DNA from: Guyanagaster necrorhizus | Taxonomy: Eukaryota; Basidiomycota; Agaricomycetes; Agaricales; Physalacriaceae | Assembly: GCF_019112545.1 (NCBI RefSeq) | Contig: NW_025064898.1 | Coordinates: 12,411 to 76,410, forward strand | Length of the DNA stretch: 64,000 nucleotides | Reading direction: 5' to 3' | In this document: piece after piece, positions 32,547 to 45,430 of the stretch | Layout of the letters: each line of letters begins with the position of its first letter | Numbering within the stretch: the first letter of the stretch is position 1 | Position numbers and translations under genes: made by a program | Notes under the pieces: generated by a model | The model's input: the letters and a program-made list of their open reading frames with translations, nothing else | Told to the model about the DNA's origin: nothing | Database searches by the model: none

Positions 32547-32660
32547 GCTGACTCAATTACTGCCTGAGCAATTCGACACTATAATGAGTTCTAACATATT
32601 CAACAAATCCTACACAACATAACCCCTGATCTTTCTCTCCATGATATTTCAGACTCCTGA
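32547..32660 (+). pseudogene. Element F upstream small ORF, 3' part
   Basis: It retains SITA-stop-AIRHYNEF, ITPDLSLHDIS and a final TGA at 32658-32660, the same place as in G, B and E. The hydrophobic helix is missing because the sequence before it is copia gag. The join is in frame. Confidence 0.7.
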
Positions 32661-35600
32661 CAAATGTCCCACCAGCTCTCAACAAGCCTCTTACCCAAAG
32701 CCAGGCCTAGCAGCTCACATCAGAGAGATGATTAAGAAGAAGAAAGACACAGATACCCTCTCTGACCTAATAGCAGAAACAGTGATCATCACCTCACAGA
32801 GTTCAGAAACCCCTGGTAGTATACCTCTATCTCTGACCATGAAGACAAAAATCTTCTGGAAGACTTCTTTCAGCAGTCTCTCTCCCTTGACCCTTTTCAG
32901 ACCTCTCACATCTATGGGATTGGCAACCATGCCTGGGACTCTCTCAGTCCCACTTGGATGGCTGCAGCAGGCTGACCCTCAAGGACTAGAAGCCAGTCTC
33001 ACAGCTCCACCAGTCACCCCTCAGTCAGGACCAGCAGCTGGCTGGAGAGGTCACCTTCCAACTATCTCAACAATGAGTGGCAAATTCAGAAGAGTCAAAA
33101 CAAAATCATCCACTGCTTATTCTCTGCATGAGACCTCAATGTCCCCTTCAACTATGATGATGCCCTTTGACAAGAAGAGCAGAGGCAGTGAGGCCTCCTC
33201 CAGCCACTCTATAGTGAGCTTGAGGAGCACCTCATTCAGGAAGGACAGGCCCAAAGGGCCACTAAGCATGATCAGCAGAATTGAGAGCAGCAGAGGCAGA
33301 TTGAGAGAGACTGACTCATCTGAGTGAATATATTCAATTGGTATGGGCTCCAATCAGAGGTTGCATCAGTCTTTGCACTGGTACAAGCTGACTGGTCTCT
33401 CTCCACTTCTATTTTCTGTGAACCCAGCACTTTGGAGTCTGACTCATAGGCTTCAAAAGCTTAGGCAGATGCTGAAACCCTCACTGTCAGTGAAGCTGGA
33501 TGATGAGGAGACAGAATCCCTCCACTGCCCAGAGATGATACTCTAGGACCCTTTCAATGCCCCTCAACTCTCCAATATCCCCCTCTCCAAAGAACCCCCA
33601 GTGTTGATACTATGTTTGGTGATGATGAGTCTGTCCTTGGACACTACAGACTATGAGTACCAGAGACTGCCTATATCCCTGCTCACACACTCTGAGGTTT
33701 CCTCAGGAGTTGAGTGGTTGGGCAGCTTCTCAATGATGGATACTGAAGAAATGTCCAGCTCTATCATAAGTGAGTGGTGGTGGCAAGAGCAATAGGTGGG
33801 AACTGGTATGACTCCTATATTGGAAGTCAGCCTGCTTTCACCTACCTTGACACCTTGGACTTTTTGGGTCCCACTGCTAGGCTCAGCATCCAATTACAGC
33901 AGTGGATCAATGACAACAGTATGACCACATGAGAGTGAGAAGAGTTTTTATGATCTGCTCACTGATTCTCTTCTTGAGAAAGAGGAGGATGAAGGGCTCA
34001 AGGAGGAAGAGGGAACTGAGAGCAGCAGACCATCTCAGGCAGGTAGGGAGCTTGCTATAGGCTATAGAAGGACACTGACAAAGAAGAACTGGAGAAAGCA
34101 ATACAGGAGGCAAAAGTGCAGGAGTATCAAGAGTACTATCTGCAAGGAGTAAACTTCTTATAGCACAACACTGACTGGCTAGCATCGTGACTTGGATAAT
34201 TATATTTACATTCAGAAACTAATGATAAAACAGAAATCTTGAGGCATGTGGCCACTGATTATGCTGCCCAAACCTACAATCAATAGCATCTGAAAGACCA
34301 AGTCAACTAGCCACCAGCATATCTGATATTGCCTAGTCACTGGCCAATGCTTTAGTCATCCCTGACCACCCTGAAATATGCTATATACATGGCTCTGTCT
34401 ATCTAAAGCACATTTTCATGCTCTGCCTCTTTATTCCAATCAATGACAATCCAGCTATTAAGGTCTCGACCTCAGCTAGACAATTTGCCAATCTCATACT
34501 AAAACCCATAGACCAGCAAAGACAGCTGGATGTTAGGAGTGCAGCCTCTCTCTGACCAGGCCACCAAAAGTAGGAAAGGAAAGAAGCTGATATAGGATGA
34601 TCCAGAAGCAGTCAGACTGAGATTCACTATATGAGATGAGATCATCATCCAAAAAGAAGCTATCCCACAAGGCAGCCTGATGGCAGATGACAACTCTTTA
34701 CACTCATTTTCCAGACTGCCTACTGAATAGCAATGCCCTCTATTTTCAGAATGACCCAACCTGATGGATACTCTGCCAGCAGACACCACTGTCCTGCAGT
34801 GTCAATCAGATCTGGTAAGGAAGCCTCAACCTTTCAAAAAGGCTTCTGATGATATTGACTAATCTCTGATAGACTGTAAATAATACTTCAAAGTGTATAT
34901 CAAGTTCCTAGGAACTGACATGAATAAAGTTGTATTTGCCACCTCTTACCTTGAAGAAAAAGCAAAAATCTGATGAATCTTGATCTCCCCAAACTTCTAA
35001 TCATTGACTTGGGAACATTACCAGTACCTGTCATGGCCACTGTTTAAACAGATGCTGCATGACAAGTTCATTGATCCCACAGTACAAGAAGTATATAAAC
35101 AGAAGATCAAGGAATACAAGATAGGAGATAGAGCAGCAATGGACTATTTCAATGAGCTCAAAAGGCTTGCAAAGCTTGCCAGGATCCAGGATAATACTGA
35201 AAATAAAGGAAGGATAGTGGAGGCCCTCAAGTGAGGAGTCCTCTCTTCATATGTCATGATGATTTCAGCTATTGGCATCTGAGCCCTGATACTGGTTGGC
35301 TATGATGAATGAAAGGAAAGAATCATCAAGATGTACAAAGAGTGACAAAGACAGAAAGCAGAGTCTATGATCCTGCAAGATAGTATGAAGAAGTCAAACC
35401 CACCAACTCTGAATAGCTCTAAAATGCCAAGGACAACTGCTGGAAGATCATCAGGACCCTCTACAGCTCCTGCCTACAGCATGCAGAAGACTGGGATGAG
35501 AACTATATATACAGAGGCAGTGAAGCTGATGGATATAGATCAGATGAAAAAAGAAGAGAAATGCTTTAACTATGGCTAAAAGAGCTATATGGCGAAGGAT

Positions 35601-35722
35601 TGCCTAAAAAGAAAGAGAACATGTGAAGACATACAAGCACAAATCACTGACTTACAGAAAGAAGAAGAAGAACTTGATATAGAGACTAAAGTAGAAAAAT
35701 TAAAAAAAGAGGCCAGTCAGTG
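32641..35722 (+). pseudogene. Element F gag remnant
   Basis: The 5' part keeps both overlapping readings, a Ser/Pro-rich one open at 32641-33327 and a charged one with TGA interruptions. The capsid-like part at 34800-35240 has WPLFKQMLHDKFIDP and YFNELKRLAKLA. The knuckle at about 35565-35605 reads CFNYG, stop, KSYMAKDC, so two of the zinc ligands are lost. The gag stop TGA at 35720-35722 overlaps the start of pol as in G. A 1-nt indel separates the acidic segment (about 33990-34060) from TDKEELEKAIQEA. Inactive. Confidence 0.8.
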
Positions 35723-38700
35723 AGTGATTCCACTGAACTGGCTAAGAAACATCATGGTGTGCCTCTCCTAGCCACTAGTTGGACTAATAGTATCCCTGTA
35801 GTTACTCCTATGTTAAATCATATGCATTCAAATATACTTCAGATTTCTATCCTGCACACCAAAGAATCACAGAAAAGAAGAACTCAAACACTTCTGGGTC
35901 AAACAAGAGCAGAGAGCCTCAATAGCTGGCTAAAACCATTCAATACTGAATGGACCTAGCAAGCTATTAAAAATGCTAGGGACAAAGCTGCAGCTAAAGC
36001 AGTTCTAAAAAACTGAATCCACAAAACCAGAGTTGAAGAAGTGATAGATGAAATAGTGGAAAAGATGAAGGAAGTGGAATGCTGTTAGATCTTGGAATGG
36101 CTTGACAAACTCCATGGACCACAAAAGTTTATACAACAAAGTAAAACCCCAGGATGGGACTTGCTGACCAAAGTCCAAATCAAAACTCTCACAACCTGAT
36201 CCAATTATGCTGCCACTGCCCTGATTGACAGCAGCTGCACTGGGAGCTTGATCAATTATGCTTTCATCAACAAGCATAAACTGTCCACCAGAGCCACCAC
36301 CACCTCAATCCCAGTCTATAATGCTGACAGAATAAAGAATCAGGCAGAGTCTATCACCAAGTTCATAGAGCTAAGACTCACTATTGGTGATTATTCTGAA
36401 AGAATCAACCTGGCAGTCATAGAGCTAGGAACTAAGGAAGTCTTCCTTGGACATGACTGGTTGATCAGACACAACCTGCTGATCAACTGGAAAACCAGGA
36501 GAATTATCTTCACATCATGCAAATGCTGAAAACTATCATTCAAGTTGCTGGATGAGAATCCCAAAGATCAATGGGATGAAAAAATGGAGAAAGGAGACAT
36601 CATACTCACTGTCAACATACAACAAGAGATCCATATCTGCACAATCCACCATGCCAATAACTTGGCTGCCAAGGCCAACAAGCAATGAAAGAAAAAGACA
36701 TTTGAAGAAATAGTACTCAAATAGGCATGAGATTTCAGGGATTTATTCAAAAAGGAAAGCTTTGATGAACTCCCAAAACTCAAATCCTGAGACCACATGA
36801 TTGAACTTATCTCAAATGCCAATGGAAAATCTATCCACTTAGATACAATGAGCAACAGGAACTTGACAAATTCTTTGACAAGAACCTATCTAGCAGGCAA
36901 ATCTGACTATTGAAATCTCTGATGGCAGCACTGTTTTTCTTCATCAAAAAGAAAGACAGAAAGCTATAGCCCATCCAAGACTACTGAAAGCTCAACAAAA
37001 TGACTATTAAAAACCACTATCCATTGCCTCTGATCTCAGAACTGATAGACAAACTGCAGAGAGCTCAGTATTACATCAAACTTGATGTATGATGGAGGTA
37101 TAACAATGTGTGGATAAAGGAAGGGGATGAATGGAAGATGGTCTTTCGAACCAACTGAGGACTCTTTGAACTGACAGTGATGTTCTTTGAACTCACTAAT
37201 TCCCCTGCAATGTTTCAATAAATGATGAATGACATTTTCAGAGATCTCATCTCCACTGAGAAGGTGACCATCTATTTGAACAACATTTTAATCATGTCAA
37301 AAACAAAGGAGAAACACAGGAAGCTAGTGTGCCAAATGTTAGCCTTGATGAGGAAACACAAACTATTTCTCAAGGTGGAGAAATGTGAGTTTGAGGTGCT
37401 CAAGACTGAGTATCTCAGGGTTATCATCAGTGAAGGGAGCATACACATGGATCTCATCAAGATTGCAGAGGTGACCAAATGGCTCATTCCAACCAAGAAA
37501 AAAGAGTTACAGTCCTTTTTGGGGTTCATGAATTTCTATCAACACTTCATCTGAGACTACAGCAAGATAGTCTGGCCAATGACACAGCTTACTGGCAATG
37601 CCCCATGGACCTGGGGGCCTTCTCAACAGAATGCCTTCCAGAATCTTAAGAAGCAGCTAGCTGAAGATGTAGTCCTCACTATACCAAACCAGGAAGGAAA
37701 ATTCTGAGTAGAGGTGGACTCCAGTGAGGGGGTGATTAAGGTGGTCCTATCTCAAAAACAGGACAGCAAATGGTGATCAGTTACTTTTCTTTCAAAAGCA
37801 CTCTCTATCACTGAACAAAACTATGAGATATATGACAAGGAGCTGCTTGCCATTATGCTCACACTTGAGAAGTGGTGACATTATCTGATCAGCACTATTA
37901 AAATCTTTGAGATATAGACCGATCATCAAAATCTTTGATATTTTTGACAACCTCAAAAGCTAAACTAGAGACAAGCCCAATGGGTGACAGAGCTTAGCCA
38001 ATACCAGTACACTCTTCACCACAAGGCTGGTACTGCTAACAAAAAGGTGGACCTGCTCAGTCAGCATGCTGACCATAGCCAAGGTGGCAGCAACAATAAA
38101 GGGATTATTCTATTATAATCCCATCACTTCAGGGCTATGATAATGCTAACAGAAGAGGAGATTCATAAACAAATCAAAAGTGTGATATGTGACAATCACA
38201 AATGGAACCAGCAAGTGGCTCCATCACTTAATCATGAATGAGGAATAGCAAAGGAAGGGGAGATGATTCATTATAATAGATGAATCTATATACTACAAGA
38301 TCAAACTTTATGTGATGAGATCATCACCACTTGCTATGATCATGCCACTACCAGTCACTCTGGTATTGCCAAGACCAAGAAACTCATATTACATGAATAT
38401 TGGTGGCCAAAGATAGGCAAGGACATCACAGAATATGTAAAAGCCTATAAGACTTGTCAAAGGGGAAAGTCATCAACACAATCCCAGGCTGCACTCCTGC
38501 ATCTGAATGAGGTACCATTAGTACCATAGTCCCATATATCAGTCAACATGATTACTGGACTGCCAGATTGCAATGGTTATAATGCCATCCTTATTATCAT
38601 AGATTAATTCTCTAAGACAATTATTCCAATTGCCTGTTCTATAAAACTAACTTCAGAAGGATGGGCAAAAATCCTCCAAGATGAGGTATATGCCAAATAT

Positions 38701-39600
38701 GGCATGCCTCAAGTCATCATCTCTGACCATGGCCCTTAGTTTGTTTCCAAATTCTTGGATGACCTATATTGCTTACTGAACATCAAATGAAACATGTCCA
38801 CCATGTATCACCCACAAACTGATGGACAAACTGAATATGCCAATCAGAAGATTGAAAAATACCTCCAATTGTTCATCAACTACTGTCAGGATGATTGAGT
38901 AGAATAGCTAGCCCTTGCAGCATTCTAATATAATAATCATGTTCATTCTACAACAGGAAAGACACCATTTTTCATCAACTATAGGCAACACTCAAATATT
39001 GCCTAAACCATGCATGCATAAACAACAACCTCTGCATCCTCTGACTTTGCCAATGTCATTGCAAAGATTCATGAAAAAACAAAAATGACACTTGAGAAAG
39101 TGGCAACATCCATGAAAACTCAATATGATAAACATTGATGCACCACTCACATGTATGCTGTTAATGACAAGGTCTGGTTGGATACCACCAACCTTTATCT
39201 ACTATGCCCAAAGCACAAACTCACTGACAAGCAGACAGATCCTTTCCCAATCATCAAAAAGATTGGCAAATCAGCCTACAAACTCTGCCTATCAACAACT
39301 TGGAAGATCCATGACATGTTTAATGAATCCCTTTTAACTCCTTATATTGCCCTCACCTTCCCAAACTAAGAACAACCCCCTCCTCCTTTCTCTGACCTCA
39401 TTGATGATAAAGAACACTATGAAATTGATCAGGTCTTAAACCATAAACTGCAAAAGGTCAGAGCAAAAGATGGAAGAACAACTACAACAGTAGACTACCT
39501 CATCAGCTGGAAGGGGTATAGCCCAGAGTCCAACCAATGGATTAACAAAAAACTCATAAATGCCAACACAGCAATACATGATTATGAATTATCTCTAAAT
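35720..39600 (+). pseudogene. Element F pol remnant
   Basis: Protease: ALIDSSCTGS (about 36220), with DSG changed to DSS. RT: about 36850-37600, with the catalytic YLDD changed to YLNN at 37274-37285, which abolishes metal binding. RNase H: about 37710-37990. Integrase: about 38150-39330, with ISDHGP and TDGQTEYANQKIEKYL. GPF-like DPFPIIKKIG follows at about 39240. Chromodomain: about 39410-39590 (VDYLISWKGYSPESNQW). There are many stops, largely at former CGA codons. Confidence 0.88.
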
Positions 39601-39636
39601 TAAGCTATCAGGATGATAGTCTTAAGAAGAGAGTAA

Positions 39637-40094
39637 TGTTACAATTTTTCACTTTATTTTTTGGTTGACCTCTATCTATGTTTAGTCAGGATGCTAGGAA
39701 TGAGCACTTAAGAGCATGGGATAAGGCTTAGTCATCACAACTAGCCAAGTTTGACATTGTCTTTTGATGTGACAACCAGGCTTGACAATACACAACTATC
39801 CTTTTGTGTACTATAGCAATGCCCTAGGACAATGGGCACAATGGACTCAGACACATACAATAGGCAACAGATATTCTTAGCATACTATGTACAGTATTTA
39901 AGAAAGCTTGTCCTCACTGGAAACTCCAGCTCTGAGCTAAAGTTTATTCTTACACTATTCTATACTCAAGCCAATCCTTAGGCCTTGTGACACACTAACT
40001 AGAAACTGCATCAGTGAACTCAGCTGATCCCTCAAAGTGTGAAGGGACTTCTGTTTATCATATGATTCTGCTCATATAATGCTTAGATCTAATA
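39637..40094 (+). repeat. 3' LTR of element F (458 bp)
   Basis: TGTTACAATTTTTCAC...AGATCTAATA. It belongs to the short-LTR subfamily with D and E. TATA-like GTATTTAAG is near 39893, about 30 bp before CAGCTCTGAGCTAA. Confidence 0.88.
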
Positions 40095-43000
40095 GACAAA
40101 TTGCCCAAATAGGAAAAAGAATTCCAGAAAGTCATGGAAAGAGAAGAGAAAGGGCCAGACTCAAGCACATGTTGCCAAATCAGACTCAGACTCAGAAGAC
40201 TATATATTTTGTGCAACAGATATTGCACTTATCTCACTCTCAGGAGTATCATGGCTAGGGGACTCTGACACTACCAGACATATAGTCAAAAATAGATTAT
40301 ATTTTTCTGACTATGTTGAAACTCCAGGACATGAAGTCATTGGTGTAGACAAATCCAAAGGCTTAGAAAGGGGAATTGCCAAGATTAAAATGGTTGAAGG
40401 AGAAAAGATCACTCCAGTCACACTAAAGGAGTGTATTCACTACCCTGATACACCATTCAATCTTATATCAATAGGATGCATTACAGATGCTGAATTTGAA
40501 GTCAAATTCAAAGAGTCCAGAATAGATATTATCTCACCACATGGCAAGATAATTGGCCATGGAGATAAAATATCAAAGCTGTACAGCCTTAATATCATTG
40601 TTCCAGAAATAACTCAGGCCCATGCTATGAAATCAGCCCAATCATGATAAAAGTGGCACAAAACATTAGGCCACTTAAATCTGAGATCAGTAAAGAGACT
40701 ATTTAGAAAGAAAATGGTTAAGAGGATGGATATAGATGAGTCAGCCAAGCCTCAGACAGATTGCATAGCTTGCATAAAAGCTAAACATTATATCAAGCCA
40801 TTTCTACAGAAAGCTGAAAGAGACTATACTGAAATAGAGGAAATAACATTTTTGGATCTATAGGGGCTGGCCCAAACTCAGAGTATCTATGGTGAAAGAT
40901 ATTATATAAGCTTCACAGATAGAAAATCCTGGAGGACAATGCTGTATTTTTTGAAGTCAAAGCAAGGTATGAAAATTCAAAAGAAAATCCAGCAGTATCA
41001 AAAATACATCAAAGTCCACAAAGAGAAGAATCTGAAGTTTATAAGGATTGACAATAGAAAGGAATATGTCAATGAAGAAGTAAAGAAATACCTCTAGAAC
41101 AATGGCATATAGTTGGAATTGACTGCAGCATACTCCCCATCTCAAAATAGAGTTGCTGAGAGAATAAATCAGACTCTTGTAGAGCATGCATGTGCTATGC
41201 TAGAAGAACATCACTTACTGAAGTTTCTATAGCCTGAGGCAGTGGCATATGCCACATACCTGAAGAACTGATCACTAACTAGGGCCATCAAAAATGATCT
41301 AACCTCAGAAGAAGTGTTTCAGAGCATGAAACCAAATATTTCAGCACTCCAGGAATTCAGAGTAAAGTGCTGGGTGTTGCAACAAGATAACAAGAGGTCA
41401 AAACTGAACCCAAAGTCAAGGGGATTTATTTTCACAGATCTTACAGATAAATCCAGGGCCTGAAGATATTACAACCTTCAAACCAGATAGATTCAGATCT
41501 CAAGAAATGTTATATTCTCTGAAAACAACACTACAGAGCCTATAGACACTGACTATATAGTCTCCCACTCTTTGTCACTCAAGAAGGAGTCAGAGAGCAA
41601 AGTTGAGCAGACTCTGGATGGAAATAATGGCATTTTGGATGATTTCATGGATGCTGAGAATGCCAAACCAAAAGAGGAAACAGCCTCTAATATGTCATTG
41701 ATCAAATCAAGGTTTCCAATATAGCATGGGAAAATGATCAAGCCACATGACAAATCAGCTCAGATCACATCAAAGACCCAACTGAATTACTGGACACTTT
41801 ATAATCCAAGTGCACAAGCTGTAAAAACATTGGAATAACAGGATACCTCAGAAGAATCATTTTTGGAAGCTGTAAATGTTGCAATAGACTATGCATACAT
41901 TGGAAAAACTGCAGACAACCTCAGTGATAAGCTATTAAGCCTTGAAGAAGCTAAGATAAGGCTGGACTGGTATCATTGGAAAAAAGCAATAGATGAAGAA
42001 TACAATCTATTGACTTTACTAGACACATGGCAGCTGGAAGAATTACCCAAAGACAGATCACTTGTAGACTTACAGATTAAAAAAGGATGGTGATAGGAAA
42101 ATCACCAGGTATAAGGTCAGACTTGTTGCAAAAGGATTTTTACAGGTACCCAGCATTGATTTCTTTGAGACATATGCACCAGTTGTCAGGCTGGACACAT
42201 TTTGCCTACTCATGGCAATTGCCACTCAAAGAAACCTAATCATTCATAGAATAGACATTGTTAGAGCTTACTTAAATGGTAAACTCAATAAATCTATTTA
42301 CATGGCACAGCCACCTGAATATTCAAATGAGAGTGGAAAAGTGGCACACCTCAAATTAACATTGTATGGACTCAAGCAATCTGGCCAAATTTAGAATGAC
42401 AAATTAAATGCTATATTTTTGGGACTTAGATACATCAGATTGATCAGTGATAAATATGTGTACATCAGACAAATGGGTTCTGGTCCCATAATCATAGCTG
42501 TACATGTTGATGATATGACATTGCTTGCCCCAGATGATGAAACCATGTCTAAAATAAAAGAAGAGCTTAAAAAGAAGCTAAATGTCACAGACACAAGAGA
42601 GATTCAATATATATTGGGCATGAAGATAGACAGGAGTTGAGACAAGAGCACTATAACTCTATTCCAGAAGGCATATATTCTCAAAGTACTTGAGTGAATG
42701 AGCATGAATGACTGCAAACCAGTCAAAATGCCTATGGACCTGAATGTATAGCTAGAGAAAATTCTGACAGAAGATCCATGAGATATTGACACAGCCACCA
42801 GATAATATTACTATACTGGTGTCAGATCACTAATGTATGTGGCCAATGGATTCCAGCCTGACATTGCAATGCTGTCACCAAATTAAGCAAGTAGATGCAG
42901 AATCCAGCTGCTGAGTATGTCACAGCCTTGAAGCAAGTTTTTCACTATCCAAAGGAAACTCTAGACTTCAGAATCACATATAGAGAGACTATAGATGAGC

Positions 43001-43467
43001 TGATACCTTATTCAGACTCAGACTGAGGAGAAGATAGAACAGATAGAAGATCAACATCTGATTATGTCTGTATCTATGCAGGGAGAGCTGTTACTTGGAG
43101 TTTAAAGAAACAGCCCACTATAGTCTTATCCACTATGGAAGCAGAATATATGGCCCTCACACATACAACCTGAGAAGTAATTTGGCTATGAGCACTCTTA
43201 ACTAAATTAAGATTGCCACCTTATGAAGCAATGACTATTTTTGTCAACAATCAATCAGCAATCAAATTTGCTGAGAACTCTATATTCCATGCTCGATCAA
43301 AGTATATAGACATATGGCACCACTTTGTTTGTGAGCACATAGCTTCAAACAAAGTCAAAGTTCAGCACTGTGCATCAGAGGAGAACTTAGCAGATATATT
43401 CACTAAAGGCCTACTAAGACCATTATATGAGTATCTATCTGCAGATATTCTAGGAACTCAAAATTGA
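40095..43467 (+). pseudogene. copia pol: protease, integrase, RT, RNase H
   Basis: Protease is near 40245-40330 (SWLGDSDTTRHI, with the catalytic DSG changed to DSD). The pre-integrase zinc region is at 40660-40790 (WHKTLGHLNLRS, CIACIKAKH). The integrase core is at 40850-41260, with stops in it (FLDL then stop, AERINQTLVEHA). RT is at about 41890-42640, with AYLNGKL, MAQPPEY, LTLYGLKQSG and HVDDM where most copia elements have YVDDM. RNase H is at 43040-43467, with MEAEYMALT, DIWHHFVCEHI and ADIFTKGL. The order integrase before RT is diagnostic of Ty1/copia. At least ten stops are present. Confidence 0.88.
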
Positions 43468-43474
43468 GAGGGAG

Positions 43475-43682
43475 TGTTGAGATAGCAATCCTGAGTGAGT
43501 ATGAGAATGTACTGGAAGATATGATGCCAGTCAGTGGCAGCTGACTTGGATCATGATCTGAACTTATTTAGTATCTTGTAAAAAGATCTTGAAGTAATAC
43601 AAAATGTATTTAAGTAGAACATCTCTCTCTCAAGAGGCTAATACTAATCCTCTGTACATTACTCTGCTCTCTACTAACAACA
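43475..43682 (+). repeat. copia 3' LTR (208 bp), preceded by a polypurine tract
   Basis: TTGAGAGGGAG precedes TGTTGAGATAGC. The LTR ends ACTAACAACA at 43682. It differs from the 5' LTR mostly by C/T and G/A changes. Confidence 0.9.
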
Positions 43683-43859
43683 ACTACCCTCAGAGATGAA
43701 TAGCATATATACTGCTCAGAGACTTGCATATGTACTTACAGTGTCTTAGCACATATAACACAGCAAGAGACTCTGCATCATACTGAGATATGACACATAT
43801 CATATTGGGTAGGTTAATTGATGCATATTAGGCCAGAAGCAGTGCATTTTGTGAGCCAA
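43683..43859. other. Unassigned segment right of copia
   Basis: It has no ORF or recognised repeat. It does not continue the RT gene of element D that copia interrupts on its left. It may be part of repeat X copy 2 or other old DNA. Confidence 0.3.
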
Positions 43860-44352
43860 TGTTAGGAATGTGCCAATCAGTTGAGCTTGAGTGCATGTGC
43901 AGAGACTGATGGAGTGGATGGGTGTCAACAAAGCTATTGGCAATATCTCTCTTGAGTCAGGCCCAAGGATTTGGATAGACAGAATAGAGTTCTGTTGGCA
44001 GAGTGAAGGGTATCTTTTAGAGCAGAGTCTATCAGACAAGATAGAGAGGAGTTGAAGTGAGCATGAAGTGTGAATGGCTATTCAAGTTGATATTTGAACT
44101 GAGTAGTTATAATAATATACATGGCTTTATATACTAATAGTAGCTAATTCCAAGTTGGGTTCCATTGGATTCCAGTGTCAATATTCACTACTGAGTTTGG
44201 GGTCTAGATATTACAATGTGAAATACAGATGTGAAATGATAATGGTGAAATGAAATTAGTAGGTAATGAGAAGCAGCTGGAGTCTAGTGGGTAGCATAAT
44301 TGAATTTGTGAGTGGTTGAGGTGACACAGAGGCCAGTGGCATGTGCATAACA
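43860..44352 (-). repeat. Solo LTR of the C family
   Basis: This 493-bp LTR runs from TGTTAGGAAT to GCATAACA. The flanks GCCAA (43855-43859) and GCCAG (44353-44357) are a target duplication with one transition. No interior is present. Confidence 0.85.
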
Positions 44353-45430
44353 GCCAGAGAGAATATTGAGACACTGAAAAAGAGAACATAACCATTGTGG
44401 CTGACTTCAGACATGGGAGATAACCCTGGAGGTCTGGAACAGTTTACTGCTGTCAGAGATATGTCACCAGAGAAATAACAAAGTGAGCAGACCTGGCTAG
44501 ACAAGCTAGCCAATGTCAGCTAGCAAGGAAATAGTGGGCAGTTCTGGTCTGGAAGAGAATAAGCATGGCAACTGTGATATGCATGCAAATAATACCCACA
44601 GAATCTGGCACAGAGTCTCATGCTTTGAAGATACTATAGTAGGATTGTATTAGTAAGTACCACAGTAGAGTATTTAAATATGGCATTGTATGAGTAGAAT
44701 ACAAGTTTTTGACCACCCACAGTTGCAGTTTATTGGGCACAGAAAGCCTTGCACTCTAGCTCTGGGTTTGTGTTTGTAACTTTGGGTGAGAGAATAAACA
44801 CATTATTGAATATCATTGAGAGAGCTTTGAGAACTGAGTGAGGCATCAAAGCTTGTAAAGAACTTGAGCCCAGTTTGATAAGAGGTTTTAGATTGTGCTC
44901 TAATCTGAGAATAAGAGAGTGGTGTCTGAAGGACATCATCTCAAGTTTTTGAGATATTTGTGACACATGGCACTACAGGTGGCAGAGGTTCAAATCCTTT
45001 GGCTTGATTAGTGTGTGCTCTTTGATTATTTCTGCAGATTGGTAGAGGTTCAAACCCTTTGGTCTGTCAGATGGCATTTTATCATGTTTTGTGTCTCTGG
45101 ATCACATAGGTTTGAATCCTGTGGGTTTATGATCAGTTTGGAAACTTGTGAACAGAGATCTGTACTTGTTGGCACTTGCAGATATGTTTGTGATTGGTTT
45201 TTGCTTAGAGCATGAAGCTCTGAGTCATGTATTGTGTGTTAGGGATTTTGAGGTGATCTGAGCTGTGCTTAGAATCTTTTGAGAGTTTTGTGGGAGTGTT
45301 TTAATGTATTGTATTGAGCTGCAGTACCCTTTGCCTTGAGGCCTGGCAACACCTGTTGCCACCTCTTGTTTTGATAAAATGAAAAGCTTTGAGACTTAGA
45401 GAGATCTACAACTGTTGTACACATGCTATT
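44353..45430 (+). repeat. Repeat X copy 2, left part (LTR-like, with three B-box-like motifs)
   Basis: This long non-coding stretch is continuous, across element E, with 53588-53765. It has LTR-like traits: TATTTAAATA near 44669 and GAGAATAAACAC near 44790. Around 44960-45150 three units about 60 bp apart carry GGTTCAAATCC, GGTTCAAACCC and GGTTTGAATCC, similar to the T-arm/B-box of tRNA genes. The last 90 bp match X copy 1 in inverse. CTATT (45426-45430) is the left target duplication of E. No protein is recognised. Confidence 0.45.

Larger units (their letters stand above)
32547..40094 (+). mobile_element. Element F: 5'-truncated Ty3/gypsy element inside copia
   Basis: Homology to E and G begins near 32547, in the middle of the upstream small ORF, so the 5' LTR, primer site and first 40 codons or so are absent. 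Gag, pol, polypurine tract (AAGAAGAGAGTAA) and a 458-bp 3' LTR (39637-40094) follow. The LTR ends TAATA in place of TAACA. No target duplication can be paired because the left end is lost. Confidence 0.9.
31755..43682 (+). mobile_element. Ty1/copia element, interrupted by gypsy element F
   Basis: Two 208-bp LTRs (31755-31962, 43475-43682) bound a copia-type interior: gag, protease, integrase before RT, RNase H with an IFTKGL motif. Element F interrupts gag (about 32547-40094). The bases left of the 5' LTR (GTTAC) and right of the 3' LTR (ACTAC) do not form a clear duplication, and the flanks belong to different sequences, so the locus has been rearranged. Confidence 0.9.

Noticed and set aside
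31755..43682. Copia element as an intact 12-kb transposon
   Set aside because: More than 7 kb of it is inserted gypsy element F. The copia part itself is only about 4.4 kb and full of stops.
44979..45020. A tRNA gene at the GGTTCAAATCC motif
   Set aside because: No acceptor stem, D-arm or anticodon arm can be formed around it. Only the T-arm-like motif is present.
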